A DNA stretch of 64,000 bases, from the NCBI GenBank assembly GCA_034508935.3, contig CM067443.1, positions 16,416,190 through 16,480,189 on the forward strand. The letters are read 5' to 3'. Shown here one piece after another: positions 1 to 24,439 of this stretch. This stretch comes from Berghia stephanieae. Lineage: Eukaryota > Mollusca > Gastropoda > Nudibranchia > Aeolidiidae. The notes under the pieces were generated by a model. That model saw only the letters and a list, made by a program, of their open reading frames with translations. It made no database searches and was not told where the DNA came from. Positions within the stretch are counted from its first letter, which is position 1; every line of letters begins with the position of its first letter. The translations under genes were made by a program, and so were the position numbers.

Positions 1-345
<345 letters not shown>

Positions 346-434
346 AAGTGATTATTTGATATGAAGCACTTTATGCCAAGGTCTAAAAGTGCTTTACGTG
401 GATCAATTGCATATGGTGTACACCAGTATTAAAT

Positions 435-575
435 CTTGCAGAAATTACTTTGCAATAGACTAGCGTCCTATCCAAAGGGTAGCAAGAAATTGCAATTGCC
501 GTTTCATGCTATAGAAGATGGGATAAACTCTGGCTTCATGGGTCTTACGATTCTGAAGGACTACTTTTAAAACAA
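435..575 (+). repeat. SINE family 2, 5'-truncated copy
   Basis: Holds the body of the tRNA-derived SINE seen complete at 10.85 and 63.4 kb: TACTTTGCAATAGAC, CAATTGC, and TGAAGGACTAC. The tRNA-like head is missing. It sits upstream of exon 1. Confidence 0.5.
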
Positions 576-610
576 ATCTTTCATATCGCTTTCATTATAC
601 TCATCTCCAG

Positions 611-12968
<12,358 letters not shown>

Positions 12969-12984
12969 AGCAGGTTTGAGTGTT

Positions 12985-13305
12985 TTCGTGCAGCCATGTG
13001 TTCTATTGGTGTGACACTTGCCTTCTGACTGAAAAGTCATGGGTTTGAGTCCTGCTCTGATAGCCCATAGTTGAGTCCTTGGAAAAGGCTCTTTACTCAC
13101 ATTCTCTCACTGTACTCAGGTGTAAAATGACTACCTGGTCATTAACAGCGTTGTGTTTGTCAGAGAAATTGTGATATTGTCTTACAGGTCTCATGCCTCG
13201 TTCTACATGTTAAGTGTTGCTGTTGACCAGGGACCCGTTGTAAAACGCTTTGGGCATGTTTAGTGGATATTGTTCTATATAAAAGCTTACATTTTTGTAT
13301 TAAAA
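12985..13305 (+). repeat. SINE family 1, full-length tRNA-like copy
   Basis: The head has GGTGTGACACTTGCCTTC and B-box-like GGGTTTGAGTCCTGC. The body has GAGTCCTTGGAAAAGGCTC and ACTCAGGTGTAAAATGA. The tail GTAAAACGCTTTGGGCATGT ends in a short A/T-rich run. Five more copies lie in this window. It sits immediately 3' of the TIR gene's last exon and could supply its 3' UTR. Confidence 0.75.
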
Positions 13306-13904
13306 AAAATTAATTTCTGTACTACCTGCTCAAAGGGGTTGTTACGCCTTTTGCTTTCATGTTCATATTAGATTTATTTGAAATCATTGTGACTCCCAAT
13401 ATTTATGTTGTTATAGGTACAGACCTAATTGTCTTCATGTTATGACCAGACTTTTGCAGAGTTGCCTCGTTGTTACTCTTGTCATGATAAATTCTGTAAG
13501 ATGAATTGTGTCTTCTGAGAGTAAAATCCAACCATATTTGTAAAAGATTAAAAGATTGAACTAAAATGTTGAATATTACAGTTTGACAAAGAACAAAATA
13601 TTTATCATTTGATTTTTTGTTGTTGGTCCAAACCTTTTTTCAGCCAACATTAACTCTTTCAGCGCCATTGGCTGCACTAGAGCAGAATCTGTTCTACTGG
13701 CCGATGGCACACAGTGCGGCCGGTCTTGAAAGGCAAAAACCATAATGTAATCCAATCCTATTTTCAACAAAGTACTATAAATTGAACCAATGGTATCATT
13801 TCTTTCACCAGAACATTCAATTGGCCCTTGGTGGGTATTTTAATTGAGATTTTGCGCCGAATTCGAATGTCGCTTTGTCTTAGCTTGTCATTCTCATGTC
13901 GTCT

Positions 13905-14845
13905 CAGATGAACACTTCAAAAACCGTGGCTACTGCATTTTACTTATGCAGCGGTTGGCACACCCGTAAACTGAATGTCCTAGTCGGGACCAGCCACTCC
14001 CATATGAGCCGCGTCCAAAATATTTAGGGGTGACGTTGGATCGCAGCCTTACCTATCGGGTTCATCTCGAAGGGGTTGCCCGGAAGATAGAGAAACGCAA
14101 CAAACTTCTGAGGAAGCTGGCGGGATCGACTTGGGGCGCTAGCCAAGTGCTCCTGAGAATGTCCGCCCTGGCACTATGCTATTCCACCGCGGAGTATTAC
14201 GCTCCAGTGTGGGGTAGAAGCAGGAATGTTGAGAAGGTGGATGTAAAACTTCGCAAGTCGATGCACATAGTGTCGGGAACGCTAGCAACGACCCCTAGAG
14301 AATGGGGCCCGATAATGGCAGCGATCCAGCCCCCCCCCCCCCCGATGTCCGGAGGGAGACCATTACGGGAAACTGGCTGAGTAAGATCAAAGAGAGAGGG
14401 AATGGGGATACCCCTCTCATGCGCATAATGGACGGTACCCCGTTTCGAGCCGAAATAAGTCCCGGCAACCCTTGTACGCAGAATCCCTGACAGAGCTGCA
14501 CATACGAGATGGAAGTCGGTTTGGACGAATTCAATCCCTCGTGGGGGCGGGGACCTCCACTCCTCTAAGCTTGGTGAGAAGTTGCCAGGCTTTGATACCA
14601 GTAAGAGGAGACACTGGGTAGCTGCGAATCGGCTTCGGTCGAGGAGCTGCCTAACGGCAAGTGCGTTACATCGGTGGGGTCTAACTTCCTGTCCAATATG
14701 TCCACGCTGTGGGCAAGAACCCGAGACGGCAGAGCATCTAGTCGAAAGGTGTGTTGTGACGATGCTACCAGGCGGGTTCGCGACGGAGCACGAATGCGGA
14801 CCGGACTTTGCTGATTGGGTCGATCGTCATAACATAATAGTGTGA
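13905..14845 (+). mobile_element. Jockey-like LINE, 3' part of ORF2
   Basis: Frame reads YLGVTLDRSLTYRVHLEGVA, then RNKLLRKLAGSTWGASQVLL and LCYSTAEYYAPVWGRSR, a pattern typical of Jockey-type reverse transcriptase thumb regions. A poly-C run at 14331-14342 breaks the frame. The last segment from 14582 has CPICPRCGQEPETAEHLVERC-like zinc-binding spacing (C-x2-C-x2-C-x9-C). The element is 5'-truncated. A minus-strand 3' fragment of the same family is at 51.0-51.3 kb. Confidence 0.8.
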
Positions 14846-15356
14846 ACCATAAGAAGCTGCTGCCTCAGTCAGGTGTCAGCCATTTTGTGACGGAAAATGC
14901 GTATATAGCCTCAGCACTGAAAGAGTTAAAAACATACCTGTCTACTTTAACTGATCGTCTTTAATTGTTACGGGAATTTTGATGAGATTTACAGTCTTAC
15001 GGAAATGGAAGAAATTACAGATTTTATTTCACAAGAATTGGCCACAGTGTTAGAATAGAAAATACATTTTTTCTTAAGATTCTTTAGTGTTAAGAGATTT
15101 TTAAAAAATTACCATAAAGTTATAAAGTTAACTGCTTAGTTCCATGCCCATGATAACCAAGTCAATCGTTAACTCATAATGGTGGCCATAACAACAGCAA
15201 AAAAAAAAGCTCACCAGCTTGCTACAATAAAACCTTGATACCCTCTTGTATAAAAGGTTGTGTAAAAGCATTTTTTGTTTGGTCGAGTCGAGTATTACTG
15301 AAATGTTACTATTTATTCCTGATGAAATTTGTTTTGGTTACTGATTTTGAAATTTT

Positions 15357-15731
15357 CAAGTAGGCAGATTTAAATATCAATGTGAAAATGAATGTAAGCT
15401 TCAATTTAATATACGAAAACAGATAAAATGGACGTTTTGGGTTTCCCCTTTATCAACAAAGCAGGATGAATAAAACACTACAGACGAATGAGATCTCATT
15501 TGTCTGTAGTGTTTCATTCATCCTGTTCTGTTGAGAAAGGGGAAACCCAAAACGTTCATTTTATCTCTTCTCATTCGTCTGTAGTGTTTCATTCATCCTG
15601 TTTTGTTGATAAAGGGGAAACCCAAAATGTCCATTTTATCTGTTTTTGTATATTAAATTGAAGCTTACATTCAATTTCACAATGTTATTTGTTTCTTCGA
15701 GCTTCGAGCAGCAACATTTACAAGTAGGCAG
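15357..15731. mobile_element. Palindromic short retroelement with 11-bp target duplication (copy 1)
   Basis: Body 15368-15720 is flanked by CAAGTAGGCAG at 15357-15367 and 15721-15731. 15422-15493 and 15494-15565 are near-perfect inverted copies with no spacer, and a further copy of the arm follows to 15680. Outer arms carry GAATGTAAGCTTCAATTTAA and its complement. The right end is CTTCGAGCTTCGAGCAGCAA. Same family as 38.4 kb. Confidence 0.8.
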
Positions 15732-15734
15732 GTA

Positions 15735-16100
15735 TGAAAAAATAAAAGCGAGAAATAATACATGAGAATATGCTCTGTTGTGTTAGGTGGTTAAATGTGT
15801 AACCAGATTGAATCAATGTTCTCATTGCTTATCAATCATTTCATTAGTTTTCATCATGGACAAACGAATTTGATCACTTAAGTTGTCACTTTTTCTTTTA
15901 TCAGAAAATTTTGTAACAATATTCTAAATGATTTCAATTTTTGTCCTTGTTGAACTTCAATCATACTGTTGTATTTCCCCTTGTTAATAAATTTATTTTG
16001 AAATTAGAGATTAAATATAAAAGAATATAAAATGAGAGTTATGTAACTATTGAATGAATCATGATTTTGATGTAAATGATTGGCCAGTGACGCACAACTT
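15735..16100. other. No recognisable feature
   Basis: AT-rich intergenic sequence. 16230-16700 is likewise empty. Confidence 0.6.
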
Positions 16101-16104
16101 GTTG

Positions 16105-16225
16105 GTTGTTTCCAATTATATTTTTCTAATTCTCAGCTCGTTATCTTTTAATTGAATAATACATTCCATGACATCGCAGTTTCATTCTTATTCTTATACT
16201 GATTGTAAAAGTAATATTTATGTAT
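16105..16225. repeat. Dispersed repeat, copy 1 of pair with 21.39-21.49 kb
   Basis: TTCTAATTCTCAGCTCGTTA through CTTATACTGATTGTAAAAGT matches 21.39-21.49 kb with few changes. Confidence 0.7.
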
Positions 16226-16721
16226 AGCTCTAGTTTTACAACTTTTAGTGTATTGTTTATATAAAACAGTATTCAAAGATGATGTCCTGGCACTCTGTCT
16301 CCAACTCTATAGGACCTGTGGACAAATGATTCGATACTTGACCTTAAGGCCTACAAACTGAAGAAGTTTTCCTTCTGCAAGAGTTCATTCTCTTGATATT
16401 TCTCTTTAATATAAATCAGGGTTATCTCAAAACTTGTCACGTGCTCTCACAGGAAAGCGTGGAATGATTACGGAGGGTTGAGATGAATAGGCATTTTGTA
16501 TTAGGTCTTGGTTATCTGGTTTTGAGGCACCCTGTGTTTTAGGAGATGATGCTAGACTATATTTTGATTGTCTTGGCTATTTTGTTTCTATAAATTTACT
16601 TACCTCCCTCTATGTAAATACGGGTTCCGTTATATGAAAATAGAATATGTTGATGTTGAGATATGTTATCATTATATAATCGTTGAGCGCATACCTCTTA
16701 ATAACTTGATCAGATTTATCC

Positions 16722-17030
16722 ACCTGGGTGGGGTTCCTGGCCTCCCAATAATGGGCAGGCTGGCACTTACTGTGTGTTCTATCCCCTTATATCTGTTTTC
16801 CAATTTGCTTTCTGTCTTTGTCTTGGAATGAGATTACTTGCTTTTGCCCTGGCCGTAGTGCTTAGCTGGGAGGGAAAGAGTCAAATGCTCAGTTATTGTT
16901 TTAGGAGATCATATTTTTTCCGTGTAGATCATCTCTCTGTTATGTATTGTTATATGTGTTATTTTGAATGTATAATGTAAGCATTTGAGTGTATTCCTCT
17001 TAGTGAGATCTTGTGCTGGTGTTGATGCTG
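16722..17030 (+). repeat. Family A LINE-like repeat, third copy
   Basis: Starts CTGGGTGGGGTTCCTGGCCT and stays aligned to the 2.07-kb copy as far as the GTGTATTCCTCTTAGTG region. Its 3' tail is missing. Confidence 0.6.
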
Positions 17031-17104
17031 GAATTAAATACTTCGATTATATGATGATTTTATATATTTCGTCACTTTTACACCCATTAAAATTCATATC
17101 ATAT

Positions 17105-17221
17105 CATATTATTATTATTATTATTATCATCATTATAATTATTATTATTGTTATTATTTTTATTATTATGATTATGATTATTATTATTATTATTTATTAT
17201 TATTATCATTATCATTATTAT
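17105..17221. repeat. (ATT)n-rich microsatellite
   Basis: Imperfect ATT/ATC/TTG units directly abutting the LTR below. Confidence 0.9.
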
Positions 17222-19240
17222 TGTTATGTACCAACCGCAGTACATAAAATAACTGACAGGGAAGACACTCCTTGGTTGCCAATCATCAAGTAATTATAGA
17301 TTCAAGCATTTTAAATCATAATATATCACAGACTTAGTAATATTAAACATGCAGTATAAAAATATACATAAACAGAAATATACGTTATGTAATATAACCT
17401 TAATGCAAAAGTGTAGTTAACTAATGATACGAATGTATTTTATTCTATTAATATATTCAATTGTGACATTATTTAGAAATAATTAAACGTAAGTAAGTGT
17501 ATTATTTATGGAAGTAAATTATAAGTTATTGCAAAGGGCAATAACTCAATAATAACAATACACCATAACACCTCCCATCAAAATATTAACATAGACACAC
17601 ATGATGTAACAGTCCGCTTAAAACACTATTTCAAAGTTAATTTGAAATTCTATGTTACACATCCAGAAGATTGCCGTTGCGATTAACATTTAAAAGTCCG
17701 TACGAACAATACTATTTCAAATGTCCGGCGATCACATACACTATATCAAGTCCATTTGACAGTCCATGCACTGGAATAATCTGTTACAAGAACGTGAGTC
17801 TCGTTGTCACAATTATAATATAACCACTATGTTAACTACTGTGGCGTGTGCGCAGTTGGTCGACGTGTCTTCTCAAAGTAGGACCATCGGCACGATTTTC
17901 ACATCGAACACTCGGTTTCCAATCACTGATGCTACAATCGCTGGCACCCACTTGTCCCTACGCCCCTCTGAAAAGACAAGGCACAGCACTGGCTGTTCAC
18001 TGTGAACTTAATTTTCCTAGACGAGCGAAGATTTACACGGCTTTGAGGCAGGAGCACATCTATCTTCGCTCGTATCTGTCGACCAATCAGAAGTTCGCTT
18101 GGGCTATAGCCACTGCACAGGGGAGTTCTCCGGTACTGGATCAAGAACTCGTGTAAGGCCTCACTGGTACTGAGGCTGGACTTCCTTAGCGATTTTTAAA
18201 TGACTGCACCAGTCTCTCAGCTGCACCGTTGGTCTCTGGATGATACGGGGCTCCCTGTAGGTGTTGAATACCCGGCTCTCACAGAAACTGGCAAACTCAG
18301 CTGACGAGAAGCACTGCGCATTATCAGTGACGATGGTATGCGGGTAGCCAAAATGCGCAAAATCCTCGTCCAGCTTTTGATCTGTCGCCTTCATGGTGAT
18401 GGATGTCATCTGGTGGACACACGGATATTTGGAGTATGCATCCACCATCACGAGCCAGTTGTGTCCTTTGAAATTCACGGCATGGTCGATATGGACACGT
18501 TCCCATGGTTTGTCAGGCATAATCCATGGATGTACCAGCTGTTTTGGAGGCATGTTTTGGTTCTCAGCACACGACATGCATCCTCTGGTGGTGTTGACAA
18601 TCGCTGTGTCGATTCCAGGCCAGTATACAGCTGTTCTGGCTAGCTGTTTCATTCGTTGCATTCCAAAATGGCCCAGATGTAGTATTTGAAGAATGCGTTC
18701 TTGAAGCTTCTTCGGAACCACCACACGATCACCATAGAACAAGCAACCATTCGATGAAGTTAGGAAGTCTTTGATTTTGTTGAACGACCCAACTGACCAG
18801 GACTCTTGTTTGTTGGGTGTCATTTTCTTTGGCCATCCTTCTTCCAAGTATTTGAAGACAGCGATAGCACTGGATCGTCCTGGGATTCTTTAGTCAGCTC
18901 ATCAGGGTGAGAGGGAGATACCATCTGAATGGCGCAGATTGTTGACGAATCATCTCCGGTCTCTCGTTTGTCGAATATTTGGTCAAGGCGTTTCCGTGGT
19001 CCGCCGTCTTCCGGAACTCGATTTTGTAATCGTACTGGCTCAAGGTAAGTGCCCATCTTGCCAGTCATTTTGCTGCCAGTGCTGGAATCGGCTTTGATGG
19101 TCCAAACAGAGAGATCAGTGGCTTGTGTGTTCCTGCTTCTGTCTTGTAGACTTTTCTCTTATACGATGGCAAAAGTCATAAAACCTACGGCCTTGGCATT
19201 GTTAACGTACCTCCTGCACTTACATAAACTTGAATAGGAG
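17222..19240 (-). mobile_element. Ty3/Gypsy LTR retrotransposon fossil: one LTR plus partial pol
   Basis: On the minus strand: an RNase H-like stretch (about 18820-19230), an integrase with a zinc-binding His-His-Cys-Cys region and catalytic-core sequence (about 17930-18700), a purine tract (17571-17580), and an LTR at 17222-17570 of about 349 bases starting TGTTATG and ending CATAACA. Gag, protease, most of RT and the other LTR are not recognisable. The element is a broken, truncated relic with several interruptions in pol. No second LTR means age cannot be estimated. Family assignment rests on the integrase pattern and LTR ends. Confidence 0.75.
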
Positions 19241-19548
19241 GACTGCATCCGCAGACAAATAATGAATAAGCTACATATTGAATTATAAGGCGGCAAAACT
19301 ATTTTATTAGTAGATATTTAGACAGATTATTAGGATTACGGGACATAAAAGAGAGAGGTTGTATTATCTTTACTAACGACCAGCATGTATTAAGACTAGA
19401 AAAAAGATGTTATCACTCGGACACAAGAAGATAAATTAAACAAAGTATTTATCCAGTCCTCCGGAAGAGTGGTTTTACACTTCCAATGAGATTGGAGCCA
19501 GTATTTTGACATCACACGTTTGTTCCCTATTAAAGTATCATTATAAGT

Positions 19549-19795
19549 GATCGACCTTCTCTATATAGATTGACATTTTCTGTTCTATGATTTTAATGGT
19601 CACTCTTTGATCGACCTTCTCTATACAGATTGACATTTTCTGTTCTATGATTTTAATTGTCACTTTTTAATCGACCTTCTCTATGCTATGACTCTTTTCG
19701 GTAACCCGTTTGTGGACTTACAGAGTACAGATCGGCCTTCTCTATTCTATGATTTGATGGTCACTCGTTCCAACGTCCGATTCATATAACATAGT
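19549..19795. repeat. 60-bp tandem repeat, 2 full units and decayed ones
   Basis: ATCGACCTTCTCTATATAGA plus TTGACATTTTCTGTTCTATG repeats every 60 bases, then degrades. Confidence 0.8.
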
Positions 19796-20104
19796 AATCC
19801 ACGCTATGCCTCGCTATTATCCGGCCCCGAACGTTACACACACAACCAACCCTGCATTGTGCGATCAAGAATATTAAGTGATGATTTGAGGCCTGCTATA
19901 GGTTTCTATTTTATCATGGTGTGTAATTTTCATTGGACGACCTCAATTCTGTGGACGACCTAGAGGGGTTGTAAACACAAGATAGCCTAACACCAGTTTT
20001 GAAATTAAACAACTCATGTTCGCCTTAAGCTAGTTTCCCATTGAGACTTAAGGTCGTTCTACAGTAACGTGACATAGCTTAGCCGAAATGGAGCGATAGA
20101 AATA

Positions 20105-20310
20105 AATCAAACTCATGTCTGAATTGCAAGAACCGAGTTTCTGAATTGGAACAACTGGGTTTCTGATCGAAACAACCGGGAGTTTTAATTGGAACAACTG
20201 GGTTTCTGATCGGAACAACCGGGCGTCCCAATTGGAACAACTGGGTTTTTGATTGGAACAACCGGGTGTCCTAATTGTAACAATTGAGTGTCTGACTTAC
20301 AACAAGTGGT
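20105..20310. repeat. About 44-bp tandem repeat (GGAACAACTGGGTTTCTGAT)
   Basis: Alternating half-units AATTGGAACAACTGGGTTTC and GATCGGAACAACCGGG, four to five times. Confidence 0.85.
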
Positions 20311-20885
20311 TATTTGGTACCAAACGTTTCAAAGAGTAAAGGGACAATGATATACCTACAAAACAATGTAAGAAACATCCCCAAATTCGTATCTTGTGAA
20401 TTTTGTTGCTGGCTTGATTTTACAGTTTGTAGCTTGAATTAAACTATTTATGCAAGAGGTCGTTGATATGTTCATTCCCAGTTGCTCTGTATTTTCTCTT
20501 CGATAGGGGATATGATGCCTCGTAGTCTGCAATGTTCTCTGCTTTCCTTTTAACCCTCTAATATTTAGTTATTTTCTAGTGGAGTAGATGAGGCTATTAA
20601 GATCCAGGCCTGTCCACTATTAATTTGATTGTGTCTAGTAATATTTTTTTCCTGTCTTAATCTTCTCTTCTGTCCTTCTCCAGTGTGTCCGAACCATTAC
20701 AGTTTCCTTCTTTTCACTATTGACAACAGTGGTTCGTGCCCTGCTCGATCTTCTCTTTCTTCTAATATAATATCCTTATTTGTCCTAGTCATTTATGTGT
20801 ATGTATGCGTGCGTGTATGCGTGTGTGCGTGTGTATGTGTTTTGTAATACGTAAACGTGATATTTGAAAATATAAATCCTTTAAC

Positions 20886-20950
20886 CAAGCAAAAAAAAAA
20901 AAAAAAAAAAAAAAAACAAAAAAAAACCCAAAAAAAAAAACAAAAAACAG
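20886..20950. repeat. A-rich simple repeat
   Basis: Poly-A with occasional C, preceded by a GT/GC-rich TGTGTG run at 20800-20840. Confidence 0.9.
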
Positions 20951-21384
20951 GAGATCGTTTTGTGATGTATTAATTATATTTGAAGAAATGTAAGTCTGTG
21001 TAATCTGCAAATTATATGTAGGTAAAAAGACACCAGGACCCAATTTTATGTAAGCGCACTAGATTTAGTTCTTGACTAGTCTAATAAATGACTTCCTAGT
21101 CTAAAGCCTGAGTAAAGCAAGTAATTGAAAAATCGAATTATATGAACATTTTCTTGACCCGCCTAGCTAGGCTCTTGCCTAGAAGTGGGCGTTGTAAGGA
21201 TGGTGACTAATTCGGTTATTTTCTGCTGGTAACATCAAGCTCTCTAGTACACGATGGCAGGTATGATACCAGCCTTCAAACTTTCAACACAAAAGATTTC
21301 CAAAGAGGAAATTAGCAACACATCCGGTATTGATATATTTCGTTACCGTTTCATATTTGAACTTACTTTTGTGACTTGATGGTT

Positions 21385-21490
21385 ATTTCCAAATTTCTAA
21401 TTCTCAGCTTGTTATCTTTTAATTGAATAATACATTCCATAACATCGCAGTTTCATTCTTATTCTTATACTGATTGTAAAAGTAATGTTT
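21385..21490. repeat. Dispersed repeat, copy 2 of pair with 16.1 kb
   Basis: TTCTAATTCTCAGCTTGTTA and the next 80 bases match 16105-16225. Confidence 0.7.
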
Positions 21491-21889
21491 TACAACTGTT
21501 GTATTGTTATCATTCTTAAGTAACTTCGTATTTAATTTAATGGAGCATTTCGCCGATTACGTGTGTTTTAATTGTGAGTAAAATTATTGTGTAAATAAAG
21601 TTTTGCTTTAGAATCTTGATCAAATAATTTATTTTTCATTAATTTCAAAATCAAACATGATTTGATATTTGACTAGAGGAAATATTGGGAAAAAATCGTT
21701 TGTTTTTATCATTTGAACTAATCTGTGTCTTTGAGATAAAATTATACTATGAAGATAATTTGTAAATGTCTTTATTGACTTGTTACAGTTATTATAAGTA
21801 AGTAATATTTTAAAGTAGATTATGGAACATAGAGAAAAATACGATATTTATTGAAGTCTTGTGTGCATATTCAGACTACAATGAATGCC

Positions 21890-21985
21890 GACGTTCAATG
21901 AAGTCTTGTGTGAAGTGTGCAATGAAGTCTTGTGTGACGTGTAAATGAAGTCTTGTGTGACGTGTGCAAATTCAGACGACGGCAA
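21890..21985. repeat. Short tandem repeat AATGAAGTCTTGTGTGACGTGT
   Basis: Three to four units of 20-24 bases, with a second echo of TTCAGAC...AATGCCGA(C/T)GTTCAATG on both sides. Confidence 0.8.
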
Positions 21986-22401
21986 TGCCGATGTTCAATG
22001 ATAATTTGCCCTTTACAATCTATCTTGAGAATTGCGTCATATCGGACCATTTGAACGACATTATGATTCTTTGACATTCGAAGTTAAAAACACACACTGA
22101 TTATCAAAAAGGTGGTGCTCATCATCAGTGGTAAAATATATTGACAATCTTTTTTATATAACGAATATTGCAGAGTTATGAAATTAAATTTGTTAATTTT
22201 ATGTCTTTGTCAACTATGCATGATCATGTCTCATTATTTCAAACATTCAAAATAGACCTTGCATGAAAACGTTTAATCGATAATTTAGACAATAACAGCC
22301 GTTGGTATGTTTTGATATCAATTGTTTTGAGTTTTGTTTTTGATATAAAATCTTTTATAATCCAGCGCGTTGAATGTAAAAATACAAAGTAACTACACTT
22401 A

Positions 22402-22402
<1 letters not shown>

Positions 22403-22446
<44 letters not shown>
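22403..22446. repeat. (TC)n microsatellite
   Basis: Pure CT run of about 44 bases. Confidence 0.95.
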
Positions 22447-22448
<2 letters not shown>

Positions 22449-22670
22449 AATAGAGCTTAGAAACCTACTCAAAGTTTCACATTTTAGGCATGAATTCAAT
22501 TTTTAGCTTGAAAATCATCCAGACAAAATATTGTTTTGGGACAATATTATGTCCTAAATGTACTTTTATGAAAATCAGAATTACGTTAACTTAAAACAAA
22601 ATTTGCACGTTGGTTCCTATTCACTCGATGACGTGTTTTTAAAATATATTTACAGATTGAACAAGACATA

Positions 22671-23801
22671 ATGGAAAAAACAGAACAACAGCATCTCCAA
22701 AAAGCATCATCGGGTCTTTGGACCCATTTGCTGAGGAAACGTTACTGGTGATGGAATTATGTATTGATATGGTGGCCAGGGGGTTGGTCACTGCATTCGG
22801 AGTCGTTTCCAACATAATCAACCTTACCGTCTTTTACCGTCAAGGCATTTTATCCAGCAGTCCTAACGTTATTTTCACAGCATTGCCTGTTCGACTTTGG
22901 CGTCAGTTTGGTTTTTCTTATGCACATCCTTTCACGATTCTCTGTACGCTTTTCAGAGGGCATTCCCTCCACAGCAAACAGTTTGGCGTCTGTGATAGAT
23001 CTGCAAAGCGGCCATTTTATCTTTATATCAGCCTGGCTTACAGTTTACATGACCGTTGAAAGACTGGTATGTGTTTGTTTTCCATTCGCTGCCAAGAGGA
23101 TATTCACCCCGACTCGTTCTTTCATCGTCGTTATTGTTTTAAATATCATCGGGTTCGCTCTTGGTTTTCGTTCTCGGACTCATTTCTACTTGGCTCGGGA
23201 TGTTCATCCAAATACAAACGAATCTTACCTTGCGCTTTATGAAAATAAACTTTTCCCAAAAGTTGTGACGATTTGATGCGTTCATTGCCGCTGCAAATTT
23301 CCTTCACCACGATCATAACTGTGATCGTCTGTAATATTATCATATTTTGGAAAGTCACTTTGTCTGAAAAATTTAGAAAATCTGCTGGAGTCGCAATACC
23401 GGAAACGTCCAAACTGGTTCTTCCGTTTCCGCTAAAACAAGGGGAGATAAGTCAAATAGTAATAATGATGAAATGGGTGACAATTCTAATTCAGGCGCTG
23501 TTCATAAAAGTATGAATAAGAATACAAAAGAGATGAATCTTCTACGTATGATAGTCGTGGCATCCCTGCTTTACACAGTGTTATATATTACTCATTCCAT
23601 ATGATATTGTTTTAAGATACGTACTGATTCAACGAATTCTTTATTACGCTTACTCAGACGGTTGGCCTATTACATCATGGTTTTCTTTGTCAGCGTAAAT
23701 TCAAGTGTAATATCTTTATTTATTATAGTATGAGCTCTCGTTATAGGGGGGAATTCCATAAATTGTGTTTTCATGTCAAACACGTCAAGCCACGTTATTA
23801 A
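22671..23801 (+). pseudogene. Intronless class A GPCR pseudogene, mollusc chemosensory-receptor type
   Basis: Seven-helix order can be followed across three frames. TM1 region (22735-22850) has DPFAEETLLVMELC and VVSNIINLTVFYRQG. TM2-TM3 and the intracellular loop (22890-23275) end in FISAWLTVYMTVERLVCVCF with AAKRIFTPTR. TM5 (23285-23350) follows, then TM6 with LLRMIVVASLLYTVLYI, and TM7 with FFVSVNSSVISLFIYY. The E-R-L-x-C motif replaces DRY, and NSSxxxLFIYY replaces NPxxY. This layout matches gastropod single-exon chemosensory receptors as I know them. Frame changes near 22875, 23265 and 23445 and a stop after TM6 show it is inactive, unless the sequence is in error. About 376 codons is normal length. 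Confidence 0.75.
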
Positions 23802-23814
23802 TTGATGCTATGCG

Positions 23815-24000
23815 TTTTGTTTTAAAAAATCATAACATCCGCCAGCCGGAAAAAAAGTATAAATACATAAAACCATGTGTAACATTGAACAACTATAGTC
23901 TGATTGATACAATTTAGTGAGACCTACACTTTAAAATGGCTGGCTAAAAGCAATAACAAAGAGCTGAGTGACGTCAAATTCCATTCTCTTCTAGATTTAT
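23815..24000 (-). repeat. CRE-MITE copy
   Basis: Reverse copy of the roughly 190-base family: AACATCCGCCAGCCGG, TGTGTAACATTGAAC, GTTTAG-like GAGA, CAATAACAAAGAGCTGAG and TGACGTCA at 23969-23976. It follows directly after the GPCR pseudogene. Confidence 0.7.
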
Positions 24001-24224
24001 CACAAGATCGATGCAAAAAGCCATTTTGTGATTTTGATATTTTATTCTCAAGTGTGTCGTATCATCTTGTCATCATTTTAAAAAATGATGAACATTGACA
24101 CATCAGTTGTGACCTATCTATTCCCTTATAAAGGCATTGTGCTAGATGGTAAAGACACAATGCGAGTTCTCGTTATAAGAAGAATTCAACAGTTTTTAGT
24201 GTTCTCATATCAGAAATGAAAACG

Positions 24225-24365
24225 TTTCTGCTTGTAGCTCATATAAATAAATAACAATAGGAAATTGAACGGAAGTTTCAATGTAATCAACCGAAATAGA
24301 TAACGTGGACGTTTCGAGATTCCCCTTTGTCAGCAACACAAGATATTTCATTCAGACGTGCTACC
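24225..24365. repeat. Palindromic-element family, diverged half copy
   Basis: CTGCTTGTAGCTCATATAAATAA, GGAAATTGAACGGAAGTTTC, then GACGTTTCGAGATTCCCC and TTTGTCAGCAACACA match one arm of the 15.4/38.4-kb elements, in the orientation of the left arm. The other arm is absent. Confidence 0.55.
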
Positions 24366-24439
24366 ATTGCACCATAGACGTCCCCGACAATTAGGACGAT
24401 TAAATGTCTATTTTATAGACACAAACACTTTGGTTTTAT

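Noticed and set aside
18338-18689. Plus-strand ORFs opposite the integrase region
   Set aside because: Shadows of the minus-strand Ty3/Gypsy relic.
20789-21043. Phe/Val-rich minus-strand ORF
   Set aside because: Spans a poly-A tract and a GT repeat; composition artefact.
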